The notes: generated from the letters alone by a model not told the origin. Shown: positions 52,511 through 64,000, numbered from the stretch's first letter. The stretch is 64,000 bases of DNA from Micromonospora yangpuensis (GCF_900091615.1 NZ_FMIA01000002.1:6178501-6242500), one strand, 5' to 3'. Numbers and translations: made by a program.

Positions 52511-53041
52511 TCAGACCTCACGCAGCTCCTCGACCTCGTCGCCACAGCCGAGCAGTTGGCACACCTCGGCGGTGACGTCGGCCGGCAGCATCCCCTCGTG
52601 GCCGCAGAGCGCGAGCAGGCGCTGCGCGGAGATGCCGAGGTCGGTCAGGAGGTCCGCCTCGCCGACCGGATCGGCCTCCGGGTCGACCGCCGGCTGCTCG
52701 TTGTCGTCGTCACCGCTGCCGCCGGACGGTCGCGGCTCGTCGACGTCGTCCAGCCCGGTGACCGAGGTCTTCAGGTCGCCGACCAGCATCGCGCCCAGCC
52801 GGGACTCCTCGGCGTACGCCGAGTCGGAACCGAAGATGCGCAGGTCCTCGCCCTCGTCGAGGCGCAGGATCACCAGGTACGCGTCGTCGGCCTCGACGAA
52901 GAGTAGGGACAGGTCGGCCTCCGGGTCGACGTCCCGGAGCCGGTCGGCGACCTCCTCGACGTCGGTGGCCCCCCGCAGACTGACCTCGGCAGCGGTCCAG
53001 CCACTGTCGTCACGCACCACGGCCGCAGCGAAGTACGACAC
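52511..53041 (-). CDS. tRNA adenosine deaminase-associated protein
   Basis: A 176-residue protein of the family found only beside tadA in actinobacteria. It opens MSYFAAAVVRDDSGWTAAEV with SLRGATDVEEVADRLRDVDP, has an acidic linker (about 100-125), and ends with LLTDLGISAQRLLALCGHEG MLPADVTAEVCQLLGCGDEV. The family is named from gene context; its biochemical role is unknown. It lies upstream of tadA, with the longest tadA frame overlapping its end. Confidence 0.9.
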   Translation of the reverse strand: MSYFAAAVVRDDSGWTAAEVSLRGATDVEEVADRLRDVDPEADLSLLFVEADDAYLVILRLDEGEDLRIFGSDSAYAEESRLGAMLVGDLKTSVTGLDDVDEPRPSGGSGDDDNEQPAVDPEADPVGEADLLTDLGISAQRLLALCGHEGMLPADVTAEVCQLLGCGDEVEELREV

Positions 53042-53139
53042 GGTCCCCCCAAACTGCCACGCCGACTCGTTACGCGTGCACGGTATCCGGTCGACTCGGC
53101 GACCGAAGCGTCAACGCCCCGACGGGGTGGAGACAAAAC

Positions 53140-53307
53140 TCAGCCGGCGACCCGGCGCCGGGTGGCGATCAGCTGCCGAAGCTGTGCGGAACGAGCCCGC
53201 TGCGGTCGCTCCCGCTGTCGTACCGCTCTGGCCCCGGCCAACTCGGCGAGGAGCTGAAGGCGGCGGCGGCTACGGTCGGGGTCGAGCCGCGGGGTGGTCC
53301 AGGCCAT
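53140..53307 (-). CDS. Possible small basic protein
   Basis: A 55-residue frame MAWTTPRLDPDRSRRRLQLL, then AELAGARAVRQRERPQRARS and AQLRQLIATRRRVAG. It has a conventional ATG and G/C-ending codons and is rich in Arg, helical and amphipathic. The ribosome-binding site is weak. It fills a 350-base gap that otherwise appears empty, so it is a candidate rather than a firm gene. Confidence 0.35.
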   Translation of the reverse strand: MAWTTPRLDPDRSRRRLQLLAELAGARAVRQRERPQRARSAQLRQLIATRRRVAG

Positions 53308-53391
53308 GGTCCCGAGGGTCGCCCAGCCCTGGCGGGTACGTCAAGATGGTCTTCACCGCGAATTCACACTGTCACGCAGAGTGAAAGCAAC

Positions 53392-53778
53392 TCACCATAA
53401 CGGCCAGTCTCCGGTACCCGACCAGCGGAGGGCCACCACGGCGGCGGCGATGCTCCAACCACCGGCGGTGACGATCGCGATGCCGGTGGCCACCCCCCGA
53501 TCACCCACCCTGACCAGCACGAACGAGGTCAGCCAGGCGACCGCACCGGCGAACAGCGTCCACCGGGCGTACCCGGTCAGGTCCGAGCCGAGCAGGCCGA
53601 ACAACACCAACCAGCCGGCGGCGACCGCGCCGCCGGCCGCGACCCCGGCACCGCTGACCTGGTGCGGCTCGCGGTAGGTCGGCTGTGCCGGCGGCGCCGA
53701 CGGGAACAACCCCGACGGGGTACGCGGCATCGGGCGCATGCCGGCCGCCGGATCGGGCCGGAAGGCCGGGTGGGTCAT
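53392..53778 (-). CDS. Small membrane protein with Pro-rich N-terminus
   Basis: A 128-residue protein from ATG 53778. The first 45 residues are Pro/Ala-rich (MTHPAFRPDPAAGMRPMPRT); the rest contains three hydrophobic helices (GVAAGGAVAAGWLVLFGLLG, WTLFAGAVAWLTSFVLVRVG and ATGIAIVTAGGWSIAAAVVA). No known family is recognised. It is divergent from the M23 peptidase gene with about 70 bases between starts, so shared regulation is possible. Confidence 0.75.
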   Translation of the reverse strand: MTHPAFRPDPAAGMRPMPRTPSGLFPSAPPAQPTYREPHQVSGAGVAAGGAVAAGWLVLFGLLGSDLTGYARWTLFAGAVAWLTSFVLVRVGDRGVATGIAIVTAGGWSIAAAVVALRWSGTGDWPLW

Positions 53779-53846
53779 GCCGTAGCTCCTCGTGCCGTGG
53801 CTCGCGCCGTCCGGCTCCAGGGTAGTCGTCGTGTCAGGATGACCGG

Positions 53847-54617
53847 ATGGTCCCGCGATCCGCCGTCCGTAGCCGCCGCCGTCCGGCGTACCCGGTGTTG
53901 TTGCTCGCGGTGGCGGTGCTGGCCGCCGGCTGCGCGACCGAGCGGGAGTTGCCGGAGTCGCCGCAGGGCCGCAGCCCGGACGCGCTGCGCACCGCCGAGC
54001 AGCCCGCCCCGGCCGAGCCGTCGCCGGCCACCGCGTCCCCGACCCCCACCGCACCGGACGGCACGGCACCGGGCAGCACCGGGCCGACGCCTACCCGCAC
54101 CGGACTGCGGCACGTCTTCCCGGTACGCGCCGACAACGTCGACTACCACCCGACCCACTCGGCGTACCCGGGCACCGACCTCTTCGCCGACTGCGGCGAG
54201 CCGTTCGTCGCGGTCACCGACGGGCGGATCCTGGAGGTCAGCCGGGTCGACCGGTACGACAAGCGGGGCCCGCAGGGGCCGTACAACGGCGGCCTGTCGG
54301 TGTCGCTGCTCGGCGACGACGGGGTGCGTTACTACGGCTCGCACCTGAGCGTCGTCGACCGCGGCATCAAGGAGGGCGCCCGGGTCCGGGCCGGGCAGCA
54401 ACTCGGCAAGGTGGGCCGCACCGGCAACGCCAACAACGTCTGCCACGTGCACTTCGGCATCTCCCCGCCGTGCACCGGCCAGGACGACTGGTGGATCCGC
54501 CGGGGCGTGGTCTGGCCGGCGAAGTACCTCGACTCGTGGCGTCGCGGCGGCAACCGGGAGCCGGCCGCCGCGGTGACCGCCTGGCGACGTGAGCACGGTT
54601 GCCCCGCGAAGCCGTGA
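53847..54617 (+). CDS. M23-family metallopeptidase lipoprotein (LysM-free)
   Basis: A 256-residue protein with lipobox LAAGC (Cys about residue 29), a Pro/Thr/Ala linker (about 30-85), and an M23 domain. The first zinc ligands are in THSAYPGTDLFADCGEPFVA (H...D form, typical of HxxxD), and the last His lies in NNVCHVHFGISPP. The domain normally cuts peptidoglycan cross-bridges or acts as an activator. The C-terminal part WWIRRGVVWPAKYLDSW is characteristic of actinobacterial members. It acts outside the membrane, anchored by lipid. Confidence 0.9.
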   Translation: MVPRSAVRSRRRPAYPVLLLAVAVLAAGCATERELPESPQGRSPDALRTAEQPAPAEPSPATASPTPTAPDGTAPGSTGPTPTRTGLRHVFPVRADNVDYHPTHSAYPGTDLFADCGEPFVAVTDGRILEVSRVDRYDKRGPQGPYNGGLSVSLLGDDGVRYYGSHLSVVDRGIKEGARVRAGQQLGKVGRTGNANNVCHVHFGISPPCTGQDDWWIRRGVVWPAKYLDSWRRGGNREPAAAVTAWRREHGCPAKP

Positions 54618-54638
54618 CCCGGGCGTAGATTCGGCAGG

Positions 54639-55712
54639 GTGAGCGACCGGGATCCCATCGCCGACCTGCGCCGCATCGCCTTCCTGCTGGAGCGGGCCAA
54701 CGAGGCGACCTACCGGGTACGCGCGTTCCGCTCGGCGGCGGCCGCACTGTCCGCCCTGCCCGTCGGCGAGCTGACCGAGCGGGCCGGCAGCGGCCGGCTC
54801 ACCGAACTGTCCGGGGTCGGTGACGTGACCGCCCGGTGCGTGGCCGAGTCGCTGGCCGGCGAGGAGCCGGTATATCTGCGCCGGCTGACCGCCACCGAGG
54901 GCCTGGACCTGGACGCCGAGGCCGCCGCGCTGCGCGCGGCCCTGCGTGGCGACTGCCACCTGCACTCCGACTGGTCCGACGGCGGCTCGCCGATCGAGGA
55001 GATGGCGCTGGCCGCGGTCGAGCTGGGCCACGAGTACGTGGTGCTGACCGACCACTCGCCCCGGCTGAAGGTGGCCCGGGGGCTGACCGCCGCCCGGCTG
55101 CGTCAGCAGCTCGACCACGTGGCGCGGCTCAACGCCGACCTGCCGGACGGGTTCCGGATCCTCACCGGCATCGAGGTGGACATCCTCGCCGACGGCTCGC
55201 TGGACCAGGACGAGGAGCTGCTGGCCCGCCTCGACGTGGTGGTGGGCTCGGTGCACAGCGGGCTGAACGACGACCGGGCGAGGATGACCCGCCGGATGCT
55301 CGCCGCCGTCGCCAACCCGCACCTGGACATCCTCGGCCACTGCACCGGCCGGATGGTCGCCTCCCGGCCGGCCGGGGTGACCGGGCCGGGTGACCGGGGG
55401 CACCGGGCCCGTACCCGGGCCGAGAGCGACTTCGACGCGGACGCGGTCTTCGCCGCCTGCGCCGAGCACGACAAGGCCGTCGAGATCAACTCCCGGCCGG
55501 AGCGGCAGGACCCGCCGAAGCGGCTGATCCGGCGGGCCCTGGAGGCCGGCTGCCGGTTCGCCATCGACACCGACGCGCACGCACCCGGCCAGCTCGACTG
55601 GCAGCGCTTCGGCTGCGACCGGGCGGCCCGCTGCGGCGTCCCCGCCGACCGCGTAATCAACACCTGGCCCGCGAACGAGCTGCTGGCGTGGACCCGACGG
55701 TCGTCCCGCTGA
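54639..55712 (+). CDS. PHP-domain phosphoesterase with helix-hairpin-helix N-terminus
   Basis: A 357-residue protein. Residues 1-90 resemble the 8-kDa/HhH region of PolX polymerases (IADLRRIAFLLERANEATYR and LTELSGVGDVTARCVAESLA), and the polymerase palm is absent. The PHP domain (about 105-345) has the metal motifs CHLHSDWSDGGSP, LTDHSPRLKVARGL, GIEVDILADGSLD, GSVHSGLN, DILGHCTGRM and AIDTDAHAPGQLDW. PHP domains are trinuclear metallo-nucleases or phosphatases. A small insert VTGPGDRGHRART lies near 250. The enzyme may be a nuclease in base-excision repair, but its substrate is not known. Confidence 0.88.
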   Translation: MSDRDPIADLRRIAFLLERANEATYRVRAFRSAAAALSALPVGELTERAGSGRLTELSGVGDVTARCVAESLAGEEPVYLRRLTATEGLDLDAEAAALRAALRGDCHLHSDWSDGGSPIEEMALAAVELGHEYVVLTDHSPRLKVARGLTAARLRQQLDHVARLNADLPDGFRILTGIEVDILADGSLDQDEELLARLDVVVGSVHSGLNDDRARMTRRMLAAVANPHLDILGHCTGRMVASRPAGVTGPGDRGHRARTRAESDFDADAVFAACAEHDKAVEINSRPERQDPPKRLIRRALEAGCRFAIDTDAHAPGQLDWQRFGCDRAARCGVPADRVINTWPANELLAWTRRSSR

Positions 55713-55789
55713 CCGCCGGCACGCAGTGGTGGACACCACAGCCACTTCCTAGAGTGGACGTCGTTGACCGATCGAGAGGTGGAAGCCGG

Positions 55790-56389
55790 ATGACGGTGCC
55801 GATGAAGTTCGATCCACTGACGGATCTCGACGGGATGTGGACCACCCAGCTCGCTGATCGATACCTCCCGCTGCCCGAGTTGCCGCACGCGCGGTACGAG
55901 TGCATCGACGGAAGGTTGGTCATGACCCCGGCAGAGGTCGGCACGAACAGCTACGGCGAGATGCAGTTGGGACGGCTGCTGTCCCCCCACGCCGAGGAGC
56001 ACGGTTTCTACGTGTTCGGCCAGGTGAACCTCACCTTCACCCCGCAGCGCTGGATCCAGCCGGACGTGACCGTGCTGCACACCCTGCCCAAGACCGACGA
56101 GGAGGACCGGTGGATTCCGGTCCACCTCTGCACGATGGCCGTCGAGTTCGTCTCGCCGGGCAGCCGGCGGCAGGACTTCGTCGACAAGCCGAAACGGTGT
56201 GCGGAGGGCCGGGTGCCGTACTTCATGCGGGTCGAGATCTCCCGACGGCTGCGGCACGCCGCGGTCGAGCTGTACGCCCTCGGCGAGGCCGGCGGGTACG
56301 AACTCGTCACGCAGGCGGTCAGCGGGATGCGGCTGCTCTCCACCGAGCCGTTCCCGATCGACTTCGACCCGGCCGAGCTGCTGCCCTGA
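55790..56389 (+). CDS. Uma2-family (DUF820) endonuclease-fold protein
   Basis: A 199-residue protein of the Uma2 family, a restriction-endonuclease-like fold common in actinobacteria and cyanobacteria. The conserved acidic residues are in RYECIDGRLVMTPAEVGTNS, RWIQPDVTVLH and CTMAVEFVSPGSRRQD, with the catalytic K in DKPKRCAEGRVPYFMRVEIS. The substrate of the family is unclear. GAGAGGTGGAAGCCGG precedes the ATG. It lies between the PHP gene and the DUF885 gene without clear functional connection. Confidence 0.88.
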   Translation: MTVPMKFDPLTDLDGMWTTQLADRYLPLPELPHARYECIDGRLVMTPAEVGTNSYGEMQLGRLLSPHAEEHGFYVFGQVNLTFTPQRWIQPDVTVLHTLPKTDEEDRWIPVHLCTMAVEFVSPGSRRQDFVDKPKRCAEGRVPYFMRVEISRRLRHAAVELYALGEAGGYELVTQAVSGMRLLSTEPFPIDFDPAELLP

Positions 56390-56414
56390 CCGACCCGTCC
56401 CGTACTGTCGCACC

Positions 56415-58085
56415 GTGGGACGAATCGATGACCTCGCCGACCGGTACGTGGCCGACTGGGCCCCGCTGAACCCGACCGGCGCGACGTACGTCGGCATCAC
56501 CGGCTACGACAACCTGCTCGACGACCTGACCCCGCAGGGGTACGAGGCGCGTGCCGAACTGGCCCGCCGGACCCTGGCCGACCTGGACGTGACCGAGCCG
56601 GCCACCGAGCCGGAGCGGGCCGCCAAGGAGGCCATGCAGGAGCGGCTCGGTCTGGAGCTGGCCCGGCACGACAGCGGTGACGCCGCCAGCGAGGTCAACG
56701 TGGTCTCCAGCGGGCTGCACGAGCTGCGCAGCGTCTTCGACCTGATGCCGACCGAGGGCACCGAGGCCCAGGCGAACATCGCCGCCCGGCTCAACCGCTT
56801 CGCCGCCGCCCTGGAGGGCTACAAGACCACGCTGCGCACCACCGCCGCCGCCGGGAAGGTCAGCTCCCAGGCGCAGCTGGTCGAGGTGGCCAAGCAGTGC
56901 GACGTCTGGATCGACCCGGACGGCGACAACGTCTTCCACGCCCTGGTGGAACGGCTCGACGCCGACGGCACGATCGGTGCCGAGCTGCGTCGGGGCGCGG
57001 CGGCGGCCACCGCGGCCATCGCCGAGTTCGGCCAGTTCCTGCGCACCGAGATGGCCCCGCAGGGCCGCGAGAAGCAGGCCGCCGGCCGGGAGCGGTACGA
57101 GCTGGCCTCGCAGTACTTCCTCGGGGCCAAGGTCGACCTCGACGAGACGTACGCCTGGGGTTTCGAGGAGCTGGCCCGGTTGGAGGCCGACATGCGTACG
57201 GTCTCGGCGCGGATCGCCGGGCCGGGCGCGACGATCGACGAGGCGGTGGCGGCGCTGGACGCCGACCCGGCCCGTACCGTCGCCGGCAAGGAGGCGTTCC
57301 GGGACTGGATGCAGGAGCTGGCCGACCGGACCGTCGACCAGCTGCACGGCACCCACTTCGACATCCCGGAGCAGGTCCGCCGGATCGAGTGCCACCTCGC
57401 GCCGACCAGCGACGGGCTCATCTACTACACCGGCCCGAGTGAGGACTTCTCCCGCCCCGGGCGGATGTGGTGGGCGGTGCCGCAGGGCATCACCGACTTC
57501 TCCACCTGGCGCGAGGTGACCACCGTCTTCCACGAGGGCGTCCCGGGCCACCACCTGCAGATCGCCCAGACCGTGGTCCGGGCCGACCTGCTCAACCGCT
57601 GGCAGCGGCTGCTCTGCTGGGTCTCCGGGCACGGCGAGGGCTGGGCGCTCTACGCCGAGCGGCTGATGGACGAACTGGGCTACCTGGACGACCCGGGTGA
57701 GCAGCTCGGCATGCTCGACGGGCAGGCCATGCGGGCGGCCCGGGTGATCGTCGACATCGGCATGCACCTGGAGCTGCGGATCCCCAAGGACAACCAGTTC
57801 GGCTTCCACCCGGGTGAGCGGTGGACCCCGGAGCTGGGCTGGGAGTTCATGCGCGCGCACTGCCGGGTGCCGGACGAGAACCTGCGCTTCGAGTTGAACC
57901 GCTACCTGGGCTGGCCGGGGCAGGCCCCCTCGTACAAGGTCGGCGAGCGGATCTGGCTCCAGGCCCGCGAGGACGCCAAGGTACGCAAGGGCGCCGACTT
58001 CGACCTGAAGGAGTTCCACCAGCAGGCGCTCGACCTCGGTGCGCTCGGGCTGGACCCGCTGCGGCGGGCGCTGGCCCGGCTCTGA
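56415..58085 (+). CDS. DUF885-family putative zinc peptidase
   Basis: A 556-residue protein from GTG 56415. The zinc-peptidase-like motif is TVFHEGVPGHHLQIAQTVVR (HExxxxHH form, about residues 372-391), with a downstream HGEGWALYAERLMDELGYLD that supplies the third ligand. Further conserved elements are RIECHLAPTSDGLIYYTGPS and the C-terminal LGWPGQAPSYKVGERIWLQA. It has no signal peptide, so it is cytosolic. Substrate unknown; members are thought to be carboxypeptidase-like. Confidence 0.9.
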   Translation: MGRIDDLADRYVADWAPLNPTGATYVGITGYDNLLDDLTPQGYEARAELARRTLADLDVTEPATEPERAAKEAMQERLGLELARHDSGDAASEVNVVSSGLHELRSVFDLMPTEGTEAQANIAARLNRFAAALEGYKTTLRTTAAAGKVSSQAQLVEVAKQCDVWIDPDGDNVFHALVERLDADGTIGAELRRGAAAATAAIAEFGQFLRTEMAPQGREKQAAGRERYELASQYFLGAKVDLDETYAWGFEELARLEADMRTVSARIAGPGATIDEAVAALDADPARTVAGKEAFRDWMQELADRTVDQLHGTHFDIPEQVRRIECHLAPTSDGLIYYTGPSEDFSRPGRMWWAVPQGITDFSTWREVTTVFHEGVPGHHLQIAQTVVRADLLNRWQRLLCWVSGHGEGWALYAERLMDELGYLDDPGEQLGMLDGQAMRAARVIVDIGMHLELRIPKDNQFGFHPGERWTPELGWEFMRAHCRVPDENLRFELNRYLGWPGQAPSYKVGERIWLQAREDAKVRKGADFDLKEFHQQALDLGALGLDPLRRALARL

Positions 58086-58183
58086 CCGTCCGCCCACCGG
58101 GCCCGACCGGTCCATGATCGGGCCCGGAGCGGGACGGCGGCTGCCGTTCCGCCCGCGCGTTGGCTACCGTAGGTGTCTTCGTG

Positions 58184-58199
58184 GGGGGAGCGCTCCCCC
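58184..58199 (+). promoter_or_regulatory. LacI-type (CebR-like) operator before the VanW gene
   Basis: GGGGGAGCGCTCCCCC is a perfect 16-bp palindrome. Its core GGGAGCGCTCCC equals the inner 12 bases of the CebR box TGGGAGCGCTCCCA known from Streptomyces. TACCGT at 58165-58170 could be the -10, putting the operator at the transcript start. Confidence 0.5.
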
Positions 58200-58226
58200 A
58201 TGTGGTACGTCCCGATCGAGGTGCCC

Positions 58227-60044
58227 TTGACTCTGTACGGTGAAAAAACTCCCCCCGCTGACGACCGGCCGACCGTGCAGGTCACGGCGGTCAGTTGGCC
58301 GGGCGTGGACCCGCCGCCGACGCAGGCGGGGCCCCCGACCGCCGGCCCGGCCGGCAGGCGTTCCCGCTTCCGGCGGCCCCGGGTCCTGCTCGCCGCCGGG
58401 GTCACCACGGTCGTGCTGGCCGGTGCCGGCGCCTACGCGTACGCCGGTGACGTGCCCCGGGGCACCACGGTGCTCGGCACCGAGGTCGGTGGCCGCAGTC
58501 GGACGGCGGCGGCCGGGGAACTGCGCGCCGAGTTGGAGCGACGGACCGGGACGCTGACCGCCCCGCTGACCGTCCGGGTCGGCGAGAAGACCGCGGAGAT
58601 CGACCCGGCCGAGGTCGGGTTGACCGTGGACGTGGACGCGACCGTGGCGGCGGCGGCCGAGGCCGGGGCCCACCCGGTCAGCCGCCTGGTCGGCTCTCGG
58701 GAGGTCGAGCCCGTGGTGGTGGTGGACGCCGACCGGCTCGACGCCGCCCTGCGCAAGGTGATGGGCAACCAGGGCCGCAAGATGACCATGCCGGCGATCA
58801 GCTTCAAGGGCACCACCGTCAAGGTCACCCGCCCGAAGCCCAGCCTGGCGTTGGACCCGCAGCGCTCCGCCGAGGCGGTCCGGGCCGGCTGGCTCGCCGG
58901 GCAACCGGTCACCGTGCCGCTGGTCGAGACGCACCCGGCCACCACGGCCGAGGAGGTCGACAAGCTCGCCGCCGAACTGGCCGAGCCGGCCGTCGCCAAG
59001 GCGGTCACCCTGCGCACCGACCAGGGTTCGGTGAGCATCCCACCCGCCGCCATCGCCAAGAGCCTGCGGTTCAGCGCGGACAAGGCCGGCAAGCTGACCC
59101 CCAAGGTCGACGTGAAGCGCCTCCGCAGCGCCCTCGGCGACAAGCTGTCCAAGATCGAGGTGGAGGCCCGGGACGCCCGGATGGCCGTCACCGGCGGCAA
59201 GCCGAAGGTCGTCGACGACGGCCGTCCCGGGCAGCAGCTCGACACCGCCACGCTCGGCAAGGACCTGCTCGCGGTACTGCCGAAGGGCGACGACCGGACG
59301 GTCTCCGGCGAGCTGAAGCCGGTCCAACCCGAGGTGACCGCCGACAAGATCGGCGAGCTGGGCATCAAGGAGCGGGTCTCGAAGTTCACCACCCAGTTCA
59401 CCGGTGGTCTCTCCGCGCCCCGCAGCAAGAACATCGTGCAGATCGCCAAGGACGTCGACGGCACCGTGGTCCTGCCCGGCGAGACGTTCTCCCTCAACGG
59501 GCACACCGGGGAACGCGGCTACGCCCAGGGCTACCACGACGCCCCGGTCATCATGGACGGCAAGCTCGTCCCCGGCGTCGGCGGTGGCACCTCGCAGTTC
59601 ACCACCACGCTCTTCAACGCCACGTACTACGCCGGCCTGGAGGACGTGGAGCACAAGCCGCACTCGTACTGGTTCAGCCGGTACCCGGCGGTCATCGAGT
59701 CCACCATCTTCTGGCCGAACCTGGACTTCAAGTTCCGTAACAACACCGAGTACGGGGTCCTGATCGACACGTCGTACACGTCGAGTTCGATCACCGTGTC
59801 GATCTGGAGCACCAAGATCTACGACAGCGTCAAGACGGAGTACGGCCCCCGTCGGGACATCACCAAGCCGGTCACGACGTACCTCGAACCCGGTCCGTCC
59901 TGCATCCCGGCCAACGGCATCGACGGCTTCGCCCAGGACGCCTTCCGGGTCATCAAGAAGGACGGCAAGGTCGTCAAGCGGGAGAAGTTCAGCTGGCGCT
60001 ACGCCGCCGAGCCGCGGTTCGTCTGCGGCAAGAAGCCCTCCTGA
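58227..60044 (+). CDS. VanW-family exported protein with peptidoglycan-binding-like repeats
   Basis: A roughly 605-residue protein. TTG 58227 is taken as start (GAGGTG a few bases upstream, MTLYGEKTPP); ATG 58200 and GTG 58173 are in frame. A Pro-rich cytosolic arm precedes a transmembrane segment (VLLAAGVTTVVLAGAGAYAY). Two YoaR-type peptidoglycan-binding-like domains follow (PRGTTVLGTEVGGRSRTAAA and the second with GQQLDTATLGKDLLAVLP). The VanW domain has KFTTQFTGGLSAPRSKNIVQ, LPGETFSLNGHTGERGYAQG and GVGGGTSQFTTTLFNATYYA. The function of VanW is unknown; it is linked to cell-wall processes. Confidence 0.9.
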   Translation: MTLYGEKTPPADDRPTVQVTAVSWPGVDPPPTQAGPPTAGPAGRRSRFRRPRVLLAAGVTTVVLAGAGAYAYAGDVPRGTTVLGTEVGGRSRTAAAGELRAELERRTGTLTAPLTVRVGEKTAEIDPAEVGLTVDVDATVAAAAEAGAHPVSRLVGSREVEPVVVVDADRLDAALRKVMGNQGRKMTMPAISFKGTTVKVTRPKPSLALDPQRSAEAVRAGWLAGQPVTVPLVETHPATTAEEVDKLAAELAEPAVAKAVTLRTDQGSVSIPPAAIAKSLRFSADKAGKLTPKVDVKRLRSALGDKLSKIEVEARDARMAVTGGKPKVVDDGRPGQQLDTATLGKDLLAVLPKGDDRTVSGELKPVQPEVTADKIGELGIKERVSKFTTQFTGGLSAPRSKNIVQIAKDVDGTVVLPGETFSLNGHTGERGYAQGYHDAPVIMDGKLVPGVGGGTSQFTTTLFNATYYAGLEDVEHKPHSYWFSRYPAVIESTIFWPNLDFKFRNNTEYGVLIDTSYTSSSITVSIWSTKIYDSVKTEYGPRRDITKPVTTYLEPGPSCIPANGIDGFAQDAFRVIKKDGKVVKREKFSWRYAAEPRFVCGKKPS

Positions 60045-60120
60045 CCTCCGTCGAGGGCAGACCGCACGGTGCCCCGCCGGCAACTCGCCGGCGGGGCACC
60101 GGCACATCCGGGGTACGTCC

Positions 60121-60753
60121 TCAGGGGCGCGCTTCGGCCAGGCCCCTACGGACGCCCTCGGCGTCGCGGTCGGTGCCGTAGACCGGGGTGTCCGGCTGCT
60201 GCCGCCAGCTCTCGTCCAGGGTGCCGGCGTCGACGGCGTCGAATCCCAGGGTGTCGACCAGCTCCATCACCAACCGCTTGGCGTCGGCGTCGGCGTCGTC
60301 GGCGGCCACCGGCAGCGCGATCCGGTCGCCCGCTCCGGCCGGCCGACCCCGCTCCAGCAGGTGCGGGGCCTGGATGTTGTTGAACGCCTTGACCACCCGG
60401 GCGCCCTTGAGGTGGTCTGCCGTCCACCGGCTGGAGCTGAGGCTGCGGTCCAGCAGCTCGGCGATGTCCCCGTCCCGCTGGGCGTAGTAGTTGTTGGCGT
60501 CGACCACCACCTTGCCCTCGAACAGCGCACCGGGCAACTCCGGTACGGCCCGCAGCGGGATGGCCACCACGACCAGGTCCGCGCCGTCGACGGCCTGCTC
60601 CACGGTCCCCGCGGTGGCACCTGTCTCGTCGGCGAGCGGGGCGAGGGACTGCGGACCGCGTGAGTTCGCCACGGTCACCTCGTGTCCCAGTGGCACCAGC
60701 CGACGAGCCAGGTTGCCACCGATGTGCCCCGACCCGATGATTCCGATCTTCAT
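60121..60753 (-). CDS. F420-dependent NADP reductase-like oxidoreductase
   Basis: A 210-residue protein with the NADP-binding motif MKIGIIGSGHIGGNLARRLV and the phosphate-contacting VANSRGPQSL, then VVVAIPLRAVPELP and VVVDANNYYAQRDGDIAELL. KAFNNIQAPHLLERG and GFDAVDAGTLDESWRQQPDT complete the family pattern. It belongs to the NADPH:F420 reductase/NAD-binding group (PF03807) that moves hydride between F420H2 and NADP. F420 is common in actinobacteria. It ends about 165 bases from the rRNA terminator; no operon partner. Confidence 0.9.
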   Translation of the reverse strand: MKIGIIGSGHIGGNLARRLVPLGHEVTVANSRGPQSLAPLADETGATAGTVEQAVDGADLVVVAIPLRAVPELPGALFEGKVVVDANNYYAQRDGDIAELLDRSLSSSRWTADHLKGARVVKAFNNIQAPHLLERGRPAGAGDRIALPVAADDADADAKRLVMELVDTLGFDAVDAGTLDESWRQQPDTPVYGTDRDAEGVRRGLAEARP

Positions 60754-60869
60754 GGCGTCTCCTCGTCTCCGCCCGTCTCGGGCGGTCTGGTTCCTGTCCC
60801 GTCACAGGACAGGTACCCCGTAGGGACGCCGACGATCACGAAGGAGGCCTAGACCACGCTCCCAAACGC

Positions 60870-60911
60870 AAAAAGCAGTGAGGGCCATCCCTGTCGGGAT
60901 GACCCTCACTG
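60870..60911 (-). terminator. rRNA operon terminator
   Basis: On the minus strand CAGTGAGGGTCATCCC pairs with GGGATGGCCCTCACTG (one U-G wobble), 4-base loop, then CTTTTTGCG. It follows the 5S gene. Confidence 0.85.
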
Positions 60912-60918
60912 TAAGAAT

Positions 60919-61037
60919 GTCCGGCGGTGTCCTACTCTCCCACACCCTCCCGAGTGCAGTACCATCGGCGCTGGAAGGCTTAGCTTCCGGGTTCGGAATG
61001 TAACCGGGCGTTTCCCTTCCGCCATGACCGCCGTAAC
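60919..61037 (-). rRNA. rrf: 5S ribosomal RNA
   Basis: The minus strand reads GTTACGGCGGTCATGGCGGA at its 5' end and ends with ACACCGCCGGAC; internal ATTCCGAACCCGGAAGCTAA and GATGGTACTGC are diagnostic. About 119 nt. Ends approximate by a few bases. Confidence 0.96.
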
Positions 61038-61120
61038 CCTATCGACATATCAAACAACACCCACACACGGTGATGTCGTTCGTTTGTCAAGAGTTGCACA
61101 GTGGACGCGTAGCAGCTTCG

Positions 61121-64000
<2,880 letters not shown>

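Overview
The window is high-G+C actinomycete DNA, most likely from the Micromonosporaceae (Micromonospora or a close relative). This rests on uniformly G/C-ending codons, GTG starts with short Shine-Dalgarno sites, actinobacterial gene families (TadA-associated protein, DivIVA-like and XRE/TPR regulators, META-domain and VanW-type proteins) and the gene order SRP RNA - dnaX - ybaB - recR. Species-level assignment is inference.

Layout. 1-4.1 kb is core: a bifunctional penicillin-binding protein, a YqeY-like protein, a metallophosphoesterase and tRNA-Pro(CGG). 4.1-18.7 kb is a mosaic accessory island that begins right after tRNA-Pro. It holds broken pieces of a pSAM2-like integrative element (a RepSA-like N-terminus, integrase fragments, a second integrase tail), a GntR regulator, Nudix and XRE/TPR genes, a DivIVA-like gene, an IS256-family element sitting in a CPCC-type gene with a clean 8-bp target duplication, a deleted IS3-type element, an orphan antitoxin-like gene, and a two-gene lower-G+C operon at 9.8-11.3 kb. 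That operon looks like a distant actinobacterial version of the lambda RexA/RexB exclusion pair and is the most interesting item here. 18.7-30.7 kb returns to chromosomal genes: SMR and MFS exporters, a lipid kinase, lipoproteins, an FMN reductase behind a MerR-type promoter, a diguanylate cyclase, and asd-lysC.

30.7-46.4 kb holds a nitroreductase-like gene, leuA with a putative leucine leader peptide, a second MFS exporter, a secreted HNH nuclease-like lipoprotein, a complete five-gene peptide ABC transporter (binding protein, two permeases, two ATPases), and recR-ybaB-dnaX. 46.4-61 kb holds SRP RNA, two tRNA-Ser genes, secreted proteins, a short cytochrome P450, deoD, tadA with its partner gene, an M23 peptidase, a PHP-domain protein, a Uma2 protein, a DUF885 protein, a VanW-family protein behind a CebR-like palindrome, and an F420-type NADP reductase. 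61-64 kb is the 3' part of an rRNA operon on the minus strand (5S and most of 23S).

Regulatory and repeat signals found by reading: a 33-bp element shared by the promoters of two unrelated genes 22 kb apart (25.7 and 48.4 kb), a perfect 22-bp hairpin before the SMR gene, two copies of an intergenic repeat (33.5 and 46.4 kb), and several factor-independent terminator hairpins. No CRISPR array was seen.
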